From: a methanogenic archaeon | Lineage (GTDB): Archaea > Thermoplasmatota > Thermoplasmata > Methanomassiliicoccales > Methanomethylophilaceae | Length of the DNA stretch: 14,110 nt | Reading direction: 5' to 3' | Assembly: GCA_902787415.1 (NCBI GenBank) | Contig: CADAGG010000010.1 | Span: 1-14,110, forward strand | Shown: piece after piece, positions 1 to 6,481 of the stretch | Layout: every line of letters starts with the position of its first letter | Position numbering within the stretch: the first letter of the stretch is position 1 | The notes under the pieces: model-generated | Told to the model about the DNA's origin: nothing | Seen by the model: the letters and a program-made list of their open reading frames with translations, nothing else | Databases searched by the model: none | Program-made: the position numbers and the translations under genes

Positions 1-1134
1 TGCCCATCCCGCGAAGCTGTGTCCCTCGTTGGCGAAGGCGTTGGCGGTAAGGGCTACCTCGGTGTCGTAGGTCATGTCCTGGGCGACCATCGTGCCGGTG
101 GCTGCGTCGGAGTTCTTGTTGAAGACCACCTGGTAGGTGTTGGCGGTCCACTGGGCCGTCAGGGTGGCGTCCTCGGTGAACTTGACCGGGGATCCCCAGG
201 GTACGAATCCGTACCCGGTCCTGGAGGGGACGGGGAGGACGGGCACGTCGGAGTTGTAGTTGCCGCCGACGGTGGTGGTGGCGACGGTCTGCTCCGAGAT
301 CGTGAACGTTCCGCCGTTACCGTCGAGGGTGAGGGTTATGTACTGGGTGAGGACCCAGTCGGAACAGTGCGTGATGGTGAAGGTGACATATCCCTCTGCA
401 GCCACGGGGAACTGTCCGATGGGATCGACGTCATCGGTGTTCTTTACCTCGATGAGGGTTCCGGCAGGGAACACGTCGGTTCCGATGAAGTACCTGATGG
501 TGGACTCGTAGGGGAGGGTTCCGTCATATGCGAAGTCCAGGGTGATCTTCTTTTCGGAAGCGAGGAGACTGGTGTCAGGGGTGACGGTGGTATCCATCGC
601 CTGGTCAGCGTATCCCGTCTGCTTGCTATCGGATCCGGACATGGTCCAGGTGAGCTTGTTGACCGTGTCCTCGACCTCCAGGGTCTTTCCTGCCTTGAGC
701 TCATCGACCGCGGCGGCGGGGATGGTCTTATCCGATGCACCTGAGTCGAAGGTGACCTTGACGTCGGTGTTGGCGGTGATCACCGCGGCATCGGGCAGGG
801 TGTTGTTGGCAAGATTCAGCTGCCACTTGGCGTAGACGGTGATGTTCTTCTCGGTTCCCTTGACGACCTGTGTGATCTTGTCGCCGGAGAAGTCTGCGTT
901 CTGATACCATCCGAGGAAGGAGCTTCCGTCCTTCGTCGGGGTGGCGAGATCGAATGTGTCGGTGTTCTTGGTGAACTCCTTGGCGGCGATCTCGTTTCCG
1001 CCGTTGGTGTTGTAGGTCACCGTATACTTGGTGTCGCCGGAGGATCCTCCCTTCAGGAGGAGCACCGCACCGACCGCGGCGGCTGCCACGACGGCGATGA
1101 CAAGTATGATGGCAATCAGTTGTTTCTGCTGCAT
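1..1134 (-). CDS. Membrane-anchored surface protein with InlB-type B-repeats (partial, C-terminus off the left edge)
   Basis: Reading the minus strand from the ATG at 1134, the frame stays open for 378 codons to the window edge, so only the N-terminal part is present. Residues 6-28 form one hydrophobic segment after MQQKQ, with no lipobox, which fits an uncleaved membrane anchor or signal peptide. Three InlB B-repeat/Listeria-Bacteroides repeat modules can be seen. Repeat 1 spans about 36-104 (YNTNGG, FLGWYQN, VYAKW). Repeat 2 spans about 266-329 (LDGNGG, GYGF, LTAQW). Repeat 3 starts near 332 (YQVVFNKNS, SFAGW) and is cut by the edge. Between repeats 1 and 2 lies a 160-residue beta-rich Thr/Asp region ending in HCSDWVL. 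Such proteins are extracellular and thought to mediate adhesion or cell-surface contacts; the ligand is unknown. There is no clear Shine-Dalgarno site. The module type is certain, the role inferred. Confidence 0.88.
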   Translation of the reverse strand, partial: MQQKQLIAIILVIAVVAAAAVGAVLLLKGGSSGDTKYTVTYNTNGGNEIAAKEFTKNTDTFDLATPTKDGSSFLGWYQNADFSGDKITQVVKGTEKNITVYAKWQLNLANNTLPDAAVITANTDVKVTFDSGASDKTIPAAAVDELKAGKTLEVEDTVNKLTWTMSGSDSKQTGYADQAMDTTVTPDTSLLASEKKITLDFAYDGTLPYESTIRYFIGTDVFPAGTLIEVKNTDDVDPIGQFPVAAEGYVTFTITHCSDWVLTQYITLTLDGNGGTFTISEQTVATTTVGGNYNSDVPVLPVPSRTGYGFVPWGSPVKFTEDATLTAQWTANTYQVVFNKNSDAATGTMVAQDMTYDTEVALTANAFANEGHSFAGWA

Positions 1135-1194
1135 AAAATCACTCTGTGTTTAGTTCGTAAACGGTTTCGGCGAACGCCTCCCTGGGGCGGAGAC

Positions 1195-1222
1195 AAAAGA
1201 AAAAACTCCGCAGGAGACTCCT
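1195..1222 (-). terminator. T-rich terminator-like tract in the leader of the surface-protein gene
   Basis: Read on the minus strand, a short CTCC-tgc-GGAG stem is followed at once by TTTTTTCTTTT (1205 down to 1195). Oligo-U runs are the main signal for intrinsic termination in Euryarchaeota. It lies only 60 bases upstream of the surface-protein start codon and in the same direction. It would end either a small RNA or an attenuated leader started near 1380, or read-through from ftsY. Its function is inferred from position and composition. Confidence 0.4.
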
Positions 1223-1403
1223 TCTTGATCCAATGAAAATCCCGGACGGACGATACCGTTCGGGGGAATATCCCGGATGACCGTTCCCTGCAAGCGCGGA
1301 ATATAATGCACGGCCTAGGTCGGCACGGTTTGCGCTTGTGCGGCATACCGGAGATGGGGAGTTCATGAACCTCCCCTCCCCGTATAGCGGTCGAAGGCCA
1401 TGT

Positions 1404-1418
1404 ATAAAGAACCTTTAT
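1404..1418 (-). promoter_or_regulatory. Symmetric AT element, candidate TATA box or operator
   Basis: ATAAAG-aac-CTTTAT is an inverted repeat with a 3-base centre. On the minus strand it also gives CTTTATAC, a fair archaeal TATA match, which would start transcription near 1380 and leave a leader of about 245 bases before the surface-protein ATG. No better TATA sits 26 bases upstream of that ATG; only a weak GTTTAC is found near 1159. Confidence 0.3.
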
Positions 1419-1455
1419 CTGGGTTAATAAAACATTATGCGCATTAATATTATGT

Positions 1456-1469
1456 TTAACAATTGTTAA
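1456..1469. promoter_or_regulatory. 14-bp perfect palindrome, candidate operator
   Basis: TTAACAATTGTTAA is an exact inverted repeat. It lies in an AT-rich stretch that also carries the inverted pair AAACAT (1430-1435) and ATGTTT (1452-1457). Such dyads often bind dimeric regulators. It sits upstream of the candidate TATA element of the minus-strand surface gene. No regulator is identified. Confidence 0.3.
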
Positions 1470-1527
1470 TAATCGTCATCCTTTGCTCAAATACAGCAGA
1501 AAACGAGGTCTGGGTCATCGCATATTC

Positions 1528-1547
1528 CGGCGAAATGCGTTTCGCCG
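1528..1547 (-). terminator. 8-bp hairpin 30 bases after the ftsY stop
   Basis: A perfect stem (CGGCGAAA and TTTCGCCG, 4-base loop) lies just downstream of the ftsY stop codon. No T run follows directly, but an AT-rich stretch (1403-1475) comes 50 bases later. It may mark or protect the 3' end of the LX-pfdA-ftsY transcript. Confidence 0.4.
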
Positions 1548-1576
1548 TCCGTCCGTCGGTCAGAAAATCCGGGAAA

Positions 1577-2746
1577 TCAGGCGGTGACCTGGTCGAAAAG
1601 CCTCTCGAGCATCCAGTCCGCATCGAACTTCTCGATGTCCTCGTACTCCTGTCCGTCGCACACGAAGGCGATGGGTTTGCCGATGGTCTTGGCGATGGAG
1701 AGGGCGGCTCCGCCCTTGGCGTCGGTGTCGATCTTGGTGAGGATGATGGCATCGATTCCCACGGCCTCGTCGAAGACCTTGGCCTGCTCGACGGCGTCGT
1801 TGCCGGCGAGGGAATCGCCCACGAAGATCTTGAGGTCGGGCTTGGCGACCTTCACGATCTTCTTCATCTCGGCGATGAGGTTGTTGTTGGTCTGCATCCT
1901 TCCCGCAGTGTCGATGAGGACCACGTCCTTCATCTTGGAGCGGGCGTGCTCGATGGCGTCGTAGGCGACGGAAGCGGGGTCGGCGTCCTGCACGGACTTG
2001 ACGATCTTCACGTTGAGCTTGTCGGCGTGGATGCTGAGCTGTTCGATGGCCCCTGCCCTGAAGGTGTCGCATGCGGCGAGGACGACGCTGCGCTCCTCCT
2101 GCTTGAGCCTGTTGGCGATCTTGGCGATGGCGGTGGTCTTGCCGGTGCCGTTGATGCCGATGAACATGATGACGGTGGGCTTCTTCTGTTCGGCGAGCCA
2201 CGCGTCGAAATCGAAAACGTTGATGCGGAGGACGTCGCTGACCGCTTCCTTCACGGCGAGCTCGACGATCTCCTCGAGGGTGTACTCCCTGCCGTACTTC
2301 TTGCCGGCGAGGTTGTTGCGGACACCGACGATGATCTCCTGCACGACGGGATAGGCGACGTCGGACTCCAGGAGGGTGACCTCCAGCTCATCCAGGATGT
2401 CGTCGAGGGGGTCGTCCTTGATCTTCTTGCTCAGGAACGAGGAGCTGAGCATCTCGTCGGATCTCTTGTTCTTGCCCTTGACGGGCTTGCCCTTCCTGTC
2501 CTCCTTCTTGGGAGCGGGGGCAGGGGCGGGCTCGGGTTTGGCCTCGGGTGCGGGTTCGTCCCTCTTGGGTTCCGGGACCTGTTCGGGAACGGTCTCCTGG
2601 ACAGGGGTCTCGGTCTCAGGCACCTCGGGGACCGCCGTCTCCTGGACGGCGGGTTCCTCGGGTTCTTCCTTGTAGACCGATTCGGCGTCGAGCTTCTCGC
2701 CCTTCTTGAAGAGGTTCTTCAGCTTCGACTTGAGGGAATCGAACAT
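1577..2746 (-). CDS. ftsY: Signal recognition particle receptor FtsY
   Basis: This is the SRP-receptor GTPase. It docks ribosome-SRP complexes at the membrane and, by reciprocal GTP hydrolysis with SRP54, hands the nascent chain to the Sec channel. Counting from ATG 2746 (389 aa), residues about 25-95 are a low-complexity Pro/Glu/Lys linker (the variable A domain). Residues about 95-389 are the NG domain: G1 GINGTGKT (187-194), DTFRAGA (217-223), G3 DTAGR (269-273), G4 TKID (327-330) and the closing GGAALS (335-340). All nucleotide-binding elements are intact. A GTG at 2755 overlapping the pfdA stop is an alternative start, adding three residues (MIE). I prefer the ATG because MFDSLKSK is the usual FtsY opening. 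It is the last gene of the LX-pfdA-ftsY cluster and is followed by a hairpin. Confidence 0.96.
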   Translation of the reverse strand: MFDSLKSKLKNLFKKGEKLDAESVYKEEPEEPAVQETAVPEVPETETPVQETVPEQVPEPKRDEPAPEAKPEPAPAPAPKKEDRKGKPVKGKNKRSDEMLSSSFLSKKIKDDPLDDILDELEVTLLESDVAYPVVQEIIVGVRNNLAGKKYGREYTLEEIVELAVKEAVSDVLRINVFDFDAWLAEQKKPTVIMFIGINGTGKTTAIAKIANRLKQEERSVVLAACDTFRAGAIEQLSIHADKLNVKIVKSVQDADPASVAYDAIEHARSKMKDVVLIDTAGRMQTNNNLIAEMKKIVKVAKPDLKIFVGDSLAGNDAVEQAKVFDEAVGIDAIILTKIDTDAKGGAALSIAKTIGKPIAFVCDGQEYEDIEKFDADWMLERLFDQVTA

Positions 2747-2751
2747 TTCAA

Positions 2752-3180
2752 TCACTGGTTGCCCTGGGGCCTTCTGGCGGCGTACTCCTGCTGGATCGCC
2801 GCGTCGAGCTCTTCGACGTATCCCTGGATCTCCTGCATGGCGGAGATGGTCTTCTGGATGGCGTCTGAGAGCTCCTGGGTCGTGCGCTCGAGGTACTCGA
2901 GGGCCTCCGGGAAGTCCTTCTCCACGGAGATTTTGCTGCCGACCCCGATGATCGCTTTCTTCTTCTCGGAAACCTGGACGGTGACCAGGCAGGAACCTCC
3001 CACGGGGATCAGGATCTCGTCACCCGGTTTGGCGTCCACGAGTGCCTGCACGGTCCTGCTGGCCCTGGTGGTCTCGTCGCGGGTGTTCTGCAGAATCCTG
3101 GCCTGGCGGGTGATGCCTTCGAGCTGCTTGTTGTAGCTCTCGAGGGCCTGCATCGCCTGGCGGAGTTCCTCGTCGTTCAT
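2752..3180 (-). CDS. pfdA: Prefoldin subunit alpha
   Basis: Prefoldin is the jellyfish-shaped hexamer (two alpha, four beta) that captures unfolded proteins in the cytosol and passes them to the thermosome. The product is 142 aa, the normal length for an alpha subunit. An N-terminal coiled-coil helix (about 1-45, MNDEELRQAMQALESYNKQL) is followed by a beta-hairpin core (about 46-88, with ILIPVGGSCLV and GVGSKISVEKDF) and a C-terminal coiled coil (about 90-135). The ATG at 3180 sits one base after the stop of the LX gene and has GGTG at a good Shine-Dalgarno distance. A GTG at 3189 inside the LX gene is a less likely start. Its stop is 5 bases before the ftsY ATG. The LX-pfdA-ftsY order is a conserved euryarchaeal arrangement, which supports the call. 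Confidence 0.95.
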   Translation of the reverse strand: MNDEELRQAMQALESYNKQLEGITRQARILQNTRDETTRASRTVQALVDAKPGDEILIPVGGSCLVTVQVSEKKKAIIGVGSKISVEKDFPEALEYLERTTQELSDAIQKTISAMQEIQGYVEELDAAIQQEYAARRPQGNQ

Positions 3181-3181
3181 C

Positions 3182-3406
3182 TCATGCACCGATCTGGTAT
3201 TTCACGAGGTGGCTCTCGACCTTCTCGGCGGGGAGCTCTTCGACGGCGGTGATGGTGATCTGCCATCTCTTCATCTTGTGCCTGCTTCCGATGGTGGACA
3301 GGACTTTCTCTCTGACTGCGGTCTCGTCTTCTGCAGCCATCTCGATGGAGAAGGGCTGCTCTTTCCTGGGGTCAGCGAAGTGACCGGTTACAAGGAATGC
3401 CTTCAT
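3182..3406 (-). CDS. rpl18a: 50S ribosomal protein LX (L18Ae/eL20 family)
   Basis: The product is 74 aa and matches the archaeal LX protein, the short homologue of eukaryotic L18a (eL20), a large-subunit protein. Recognisable parts are the MKAFLVTGHF start, the basic GSRHKMKRWQITI stretch (about 41-53) and the acidic VEELPAEKVESHLVKYQ tail. It is the first gene of the minus-strand LX-pfdA-ftsY cluster and begins 72 bases after the priS stop. That gap holds its own TATA-like sequences, so it need not depend on the priS transcript. An AGGT lies about 7 bases upstream of the ATG. The usual euryarchaeal neighbours eIF6 and L31e are not found upstream. Confidence 0.92.
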   Translation of the reverse strand: MKAFLVTGHFADPRKEQPFSIEMAAEDETAVREKVLSTIGSRHKMKRWQITITAVEELPAEKVESHLVKYQIGA

Positions 3407-3434
3407 AGATATACCTGGGCGGGGACTATCTGTA

Positions 3435-3469
3435 CTTTATTAATAAAGGTTGCGGGAACTATATTTAAA
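3435..3469 (-). promoter_or_regulatory. Promoter region of the LX-pfdA-ftsY cluster
   Basis: Two TATA-like elements stand in the 72-base gap. CTTTAAATATAG (minus strand, 3470-3459) would start transcription near 3438, leaving a leader of about 32 bases with the AGGT site. The perfect 14-bp palindrome CTTTATTAATAAAG (3435-3448) is centred 35 bases from the ATG and would give a leader of about 9 bases. Both are plausible and the sequence alone cannot decide. Confidence 0.55.
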
Positions 3470-3478
3470 GAAGGGACG

Positions 3479-4747
3479 TCAGAACAGGCGTTCCTTCCTC
3501 TCGGATTCCCACCCGTAGCTGGCGTACTTTCTGCCGATCAGCAGGGGGGCGGCGAATTCGGGGACCTCGGTCTCGCCCTTGAGCGACATGTGCTGCCCCA
3601 TCATGTACAGGTCCATGGGCTTCCTCATGGTCAGCTTGACCGGGTCGTCGGTGTAGACGTCGGGGACGGCGGACTGCAGGGGGTCGTAGTCGGTGAGCTC
3701 GTCGCGGGTGATGTGCACCACCTTGAGACCGGTCTTGCCATGCAATGACCCAGGCAGACGGATCAGCCTCTTTATGTCGGGGGTGACGGGCTTGTCGACC
3801 TCGCTCGACAGGAGGGGTGCCACGTCGTTCAGGGCCTTCATCAGGATGTCCTGTTCCGGGTTCGAGAGGCCGTTCATGGTGTTGCGCTCGAACATGGTCC
3901 TGAACAGGCCCTTCAGACGGGTGCGGAGGTTCTCCAGGGTCTGCGGGGTGGCCTTCACCGAGGGATATACGGCCTTGATGACCTTCGGGTCGTTCTCGAT
4001 GATGTTCTGGCAGATCAGTTTGAGGGCCTCCCTCATCTTGAGGTCCCACCCGCCGGAATCGGCGGGAGGTATCACGCGGTAGGAGTGGGTGTTGGAGCGG
4101 GTCATCCCGTTGGCGGCCATGCTCACGCTGACCGCGTCCGTGTGGATGGGGAACACCGTGTCCAGGTCCAGGCCGATGCACGATACGTAGTCGACCAGCT
4201 CCCTGCGCTCGTTCGTCCCCAGGGTGTAGATGTCGTTGGTGCGGATGTGGGCGTGGTAACCCCTTCCTCCCGAGAAGCAGATGCGGACCTGCTTCTCCGA
4301 GAACCCGAGGTCGGAACAGAGGAAATCGTCCACCAGGGAGATCATCTCCTTGCGGATCTGCACCATCATCTGCGAATAGGTCATCTCCTCCGCGCCGGCG
4401 AGGTGGTCGGCATCGAGGTCGAAGATCAGCTCGGCGCCCATCCATTCCTTCTCCTCCATGACCGGCTTGGCCGGGTGGCGGTAGTACGCGGTGGAGTAAT
4501 AGCTGTGTGCTGGCACTTTCGACATCATGAAGTTCTTGAGGTCGTCGGGACCGGAGAACGCCATGTGCCTCTGCATGGTCTTCCCGAAGGGGATGAAGCC
4601 GTACTCCTTCTTGGTGAAACGGTCCGGCATGTCCGGGGTGAAGGAGCGGTAGTACCTGCGGAACAGCTTGAAAAGGAAACGGCTGTTGGGGTCGAGTTCG
4701 ACCTCCGTATAGGGTTTCTGCTGCTGAAAACCGCCCTGCCTTTCCAT
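3479..4747 (-). CDS. priS: DNA primase catalytic (small) subunit PriS
   Basis: PriS is the catalytic subunit of the archaeal/eukaryotic-type primase and makes primers for DNA replication together with PriL. At 422 aa it is slightly longer than many archaeal homologues, and it appears complete. The AEP catalytic acidic pair is in ELIFDLDADH (106-115; D110 and D112). SGGRGYH (159-165) is the second conserved motif with the nucleotide-binding histidine. RLPGSLHGKTGL (330-341) is the third conserved block. All key residues are present. The start is the ATG at 4747. A TATA element centred 26 bases upstream predicts an mRNA beginning at or next to the start codon. It is divergent from the TatD-like gene and shares that element with it. 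priL is not in the window. Confidence 0.95.
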   Translation of the reverse strand: MERQGGFQQQKPYTEVELDPNSRFLFKLFRRYYRSFTPDMPDRFTKKEYGFIPFGKTMQRHMAFSGPDDLKNFMMSKVPAHSYYSTAYYRHPAKPVMEEKEWMGAELIFDLDADHLAGAEEMTYSQMMVQIRKEMISLVDDFLCSDLGFSEKQVRICFSGGRGYHAHIRTNDIYTLGTNERRELVDYVSCIGLDLDTVFPIHTDAVSVSMAANGMTRSNTHSYRVIPPADSGGWDLKMREALKLICQNIIENDPKVIKAVYPSVKATPQTLENLRTRLKGLFRTMFERNTMNGLSNPEQDILMKALNDVAPLLSSEVDKPVTPDIKRLIRLPGSLHGKTGLKVVHITRDELTDYDPLQSAVPDVYTDDPVKLTMRKPMDLYMMGQHMSLKGETEVPEFAAPLLIGRKYASYGWESERKERLF

Positions 4748-4768
4748 CGCCCGTCCATTGGATTACGA

Positions 4769-4778
4769 TTTAATAAAG
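4769..4778. promoter_or_regulatory. Shared symmetric TATA element for priS and the TatD-like gene
   Basis: TTTAATAAAG lies in the 51-base divergent gap. Its centre (about 4773) is 26 bases from the first base of both start codons (4747 on minus, 4799 on plus). Archaeal TATA boxes sit about 26 bases before the transcription start, so both mRNAs are predicted to start at their ATG. No second TATA is visible in the gap and neither gene has a Shine-Dalgarno site there. Confidence 0.65.
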
Positions 4779-4798
4779 TGTTCTCGCTTCCTTTACTC

Positions 4799-5635
4799 AT
4801 GGACAAGCTCCCCGTCTACGACAACCACATCCACATGAGTCCCCACGGACGCAACGTGGACGCCCTCCGGGAGTACGAGCAGGCTGGGGGCACCGGCCTG
4901 ACCCTCGTGACCCTCCCCTACCCCGAGGTCAGGATCGCGGATGGGAGGGATTTCGCCAGGTCGTACGAGATAACCTTCGACCTGGCTGCCAGGGCCAGGG
5001 AGGCCACGGACCTGGAGATCAACATCGCTGTCGGACCCTATCCCATCCTCCTGATGTCCCTCGCCGAGGAGTTCGGGCTGGAGAGGGCGGAGGAGATGAT
5101 GGTGCAGGGTATGGAGGATGCCGGGAAGGCGGTGCAGGAGGGGAAGGCGGTCGCCATCGGCGAGATCGGCAGGCCCCACTTCGAGTGTTCCCCGGAGATA
5201 TGGGACGCCTCCAACAGGGTCCTGCAGAGGGGCATGGAGATAGCCAAGGAGAACGATGTGCCAGTCATCATCCACTGCGAGTCCGGGACCACCGACACCA
5301 ACCGCAGTCTCGCGGATATCGCGAGGAAGGCCGGACTCGATCCGGGCATGGTGATCAAGCACTCATCCCCGCCCTTCGTGACCGAGGAGGAGACCTTCGG
5401 TGTCATGCCCTCCATCCCCGCCTCCAAGACCAACATCAAGGAGGTCCGCGCCAAGGGCTCCGACCGTTTCATGCTGGAGACCGACTACATCGACGAGCCC
5501 TCCAAGCCCACCGCCATCATGTCGGTCACCACCGTCCCCAACAAGGTGAAGTGGATGCTCGCGTCGGGTATGGCGGACGAGGAGCTGATCTGCCGTATCT
5601 GCAGGGACATCCCCGACCGCTACTATCACAGGTGA
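4799..5635 (+). CDS. TatD-like metal-dependent hydrolase (COG1099 type)
   Basis: The product is a 278-aa TIM-barrel amidohydrolase-superfamily protein of the TatD/archaeal COG1099 kind. The metal-binding pattern is complete: H10-x-H12 in YDNHIHM, E122 in GEIGRPHF, H159 in VIIHCES, H188 in VIKHSSPP and D229 in LETDYID. TatD proteins are metal-dependent nucleases or phosphoesterases, but the COG1099 branch has no settled substrate, so I give no gene name. The opening VYDNHIHMSPHGRN and the NVDALREYEQAGGT that follows are typical of the archaeal branch. The ATG at 4799 is the likely start because the shared TATA element is 26 bases upstream. The MBL-fold gene starts 39 bases later. Confidence 0.88.
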   Translation: MDKLPVYDNHIHMSPHGRNVDALREYEQAGGTGLTLVTLPYPEVRIADGRDFARSYEITFDLAARAREATDLEINIAVGPYPILLMSLAEEFGLERAEEMMVQGMEDAGKAVQEGKAVAIGEIGRPHFECSPEIWDASNRVLQRGMEIAKENDVPVIIHCESGTTDTNRSLADIARKAGLDPGMVIKHSSPPFVTEEETFGVMPSIPASKTNIKEVRAKGSDRFMLETDYIDEPSKPTAIMSVTTVPNKVKWMLASGMADEELICRICRDIPDRYYHR

Positions 5636-5645
5636 CCCGCGACAG

Positions 5646-5653
5646 TTTTTGTA
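5646..5653 (+). promoter_or_regulatory. Weak TATA-like element before the MBL-fold gene
   Basis: TTTTTGTA is centred about 25 bases before the ATG at 5675. The T run could instead be the 3' end signal of the TatD-like gene. The GGGGGAT at about 5661-5667 is a possible ribosome site, so the gene could also be read from a longer transcript. Confidence 0.3.
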
Positions 5654-5674
5654 TTCGAAGGGGGATAAGCAGCC

Positions 5675-6442
5675 ATGGACGAGGCGAAGATCACCGTGCT
5701 TTACGACGAGGGTGCCGTAGAGGGCACCACATACATCGGAGGCAAGGGCCTTTCCATGCTCATAGACGTTGACGGGGAGAGGACGCTTTTCGGCACTGGC
5801 CTCCGGCCCCGCTATCTGTCCAACAACCTGTACGTCGCCGACGTCGATCCCGACAGCATCACCCGCATCGTGATCTCCCACGGCCATGCCGACCACTGGG
5901 CGGGCATCACCGGCCTGCTCCGTCAGCGCGAATCCCCCGTGAAGGTCTACGCCACCGCGGACGCCTGGGGGGAGAAGAAGTTCCTGGGGACCACCGGCAT
6001 CTACATCCCCTCGGAGCACAGGGAAAAAGCCGAGCGCGAGGACGTCGCCGGATGGGTGCAGCTCAGCGAGCACCTGTTCGTAACGCAGCCTATGGCATTC
6101 CATTCCGGCAGCGGGAACGAGATCTTCCTGGTCCTCAAATCCAGGAACGGACCCGTACTGATCTCCGGGTGCTGCCACTGCGGTCTGGACCACATCTTCG
6201 AGGCCGTGAAGGAGAAGTTCGGGGCATATCCCGTAGCACTGCTGGGAGGACTCCACCTTCTGGAGAGGAAGGACAAGCTCGCCGACCTCTATGCGGAGTA
6301 CCTGCAGAACACCGGGTGCAGGAGCCTCTATCTCAACCACTGCACGGGCGTCACCGGCATCAACCGTCTGAGGGTCACCCTGGGACTCAAGGGTGTGAAC
6401 GATTTCTACACCGGGCAGTCGCTGACTTTCCAAATCTTCTGA
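5675..6442 (+). CDS. Metallo-beta-lactamase-fold protein, pterin-synthase-like subgroup
   Basis: The product is 255 aa with the metallo-beta-lactamase fold. H69-x-H71-x-D73-H74 (SHGHADHWAG) is the zinc motif. H168 in SGCCHCG, H194 in GGLHLL and H222 in the C-terminal NHCTG complete the set. The GGLHL plus HCTG ending is characteristic of the archaeal subgroup annotated as 7,8-dihydropterin-6-methyl-4-(beta-D-ribofuranosyl)aminobenzene 5'-phosphate synthase-like, linked to tetrahydromethanopterin biosynthesis. That function is tentative. Two features are odd: the usual LFDTG strand reads LFGTG (38-42), and the usual SGCxHxG-x-x-N reads SGCCHCGLDH, adding two cysteines around the ligand histidine. 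It lies between the TatD-like gene and htpX on the same strand. Confidence 0.82.
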   Translation: MDEAKITVLYDEGAVEGTTYIGGKGLSMLIDVDGERTLFGTGLRPRYLSNNLYVADVDPDSITRIVISHGHADHWAGITGLLRQRESPVKVYATADAWGEKKFLGTTGIYIPSEHREKAEREDVAGWVQLSEHLFVTQPMAFHSGSGNEIFLVLKSRNGPVLISGCCHCGLDHIFEAVKEKFGAYPVALLGGLHLLERKDKLADLYAEYLQNTGCRSLYLNHCTGVTGINRLRVTLGLKGVNDFYTGQSLTFQIF

Positions 6443-6452
6443 CCTGCTCAGA

Positions 6453-6460
6453 TTAAAGTA
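6453..6460 (+). promoter_or_regulatory. TATA-like element before htpX
   Basis: TTAAAGTA is centred about 26 bases before the htpX ATG at 6482, the standard archaeal distance for a transcript beginning at the start codon. A GGAG at about 6467-6470 lies 11 bases before the ATG and could act if a longer transcript is made. Confidence 0.5.
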
Positions 6461-6481
6461 TGTGAAGGAGATTGCGAACGC

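Larger units (their letters stand above)
1135..1576. other. 442-bp non-coding region between ftsY and the surface-protein gene
   Basis: No frame here looks like a gene: the short open frames lack family resemblance and ribosome sites. The stretch is rich in dyads: AGGAG-a-CTCCT (1212-1222), a 9-bp imperfect stem at 1241-1264, the palindrome GTTCATGAAC (1361-1370) flanked by GGGGA and TCCCC, ATAAAG-aac-CTTTAT (1404-1418), the perfect palindrome TTAACAATTGTTAA (1456-1469) and an 8-bp hairpin at 1528-1547. The 1400-1475 part is strikingly AT-rich compared with its surroundings. The region probably holds the ftsY 3' end and the promoter and leader of the surface gene. A small RNA is possible but unproven. 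I found no tRNA, SRP RNA or 5S-like pattern. Confidence 0.6.

Noticed and set aside
19..744. A 241-codon plus-strand frame opposite the surface-protein gene
   Set aside because: The minus strand carries intact B-repeats with a membrane anchor; the plus frame is a Gly/Val/Asp-rich complement.
1361..1376. GGTTCATGAAC on the minus strand as a tRNA T-arm
   Set aside because: The loop lacks the conserved A58, and no acceptor stem, anticodon arm or D arm can be built around it.
2480..2680. Repetitive Pro/Glu coding stretch in ftsY as a tandem repeat element
   Set aside because: It is a low-complexity linker in the variable A domain with irregular units, normal for FtsY.
1463..3136. A 557-codon open frame on the plus strand opposite ftsY and pfdA
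   Set aside because: It is antisense to two clear conserved genes, its translation is a Gly/Asp/Leu/Val-rich shadow without domains, and it arises from the GC-rich codon pattern of the real strand.
4085..4798. A 238-residue N-terminal extension of the TatD-like gene
   Set aside because: It would run antisense through priS. The ATG at 4799 matches the family start and the promoter spacing.
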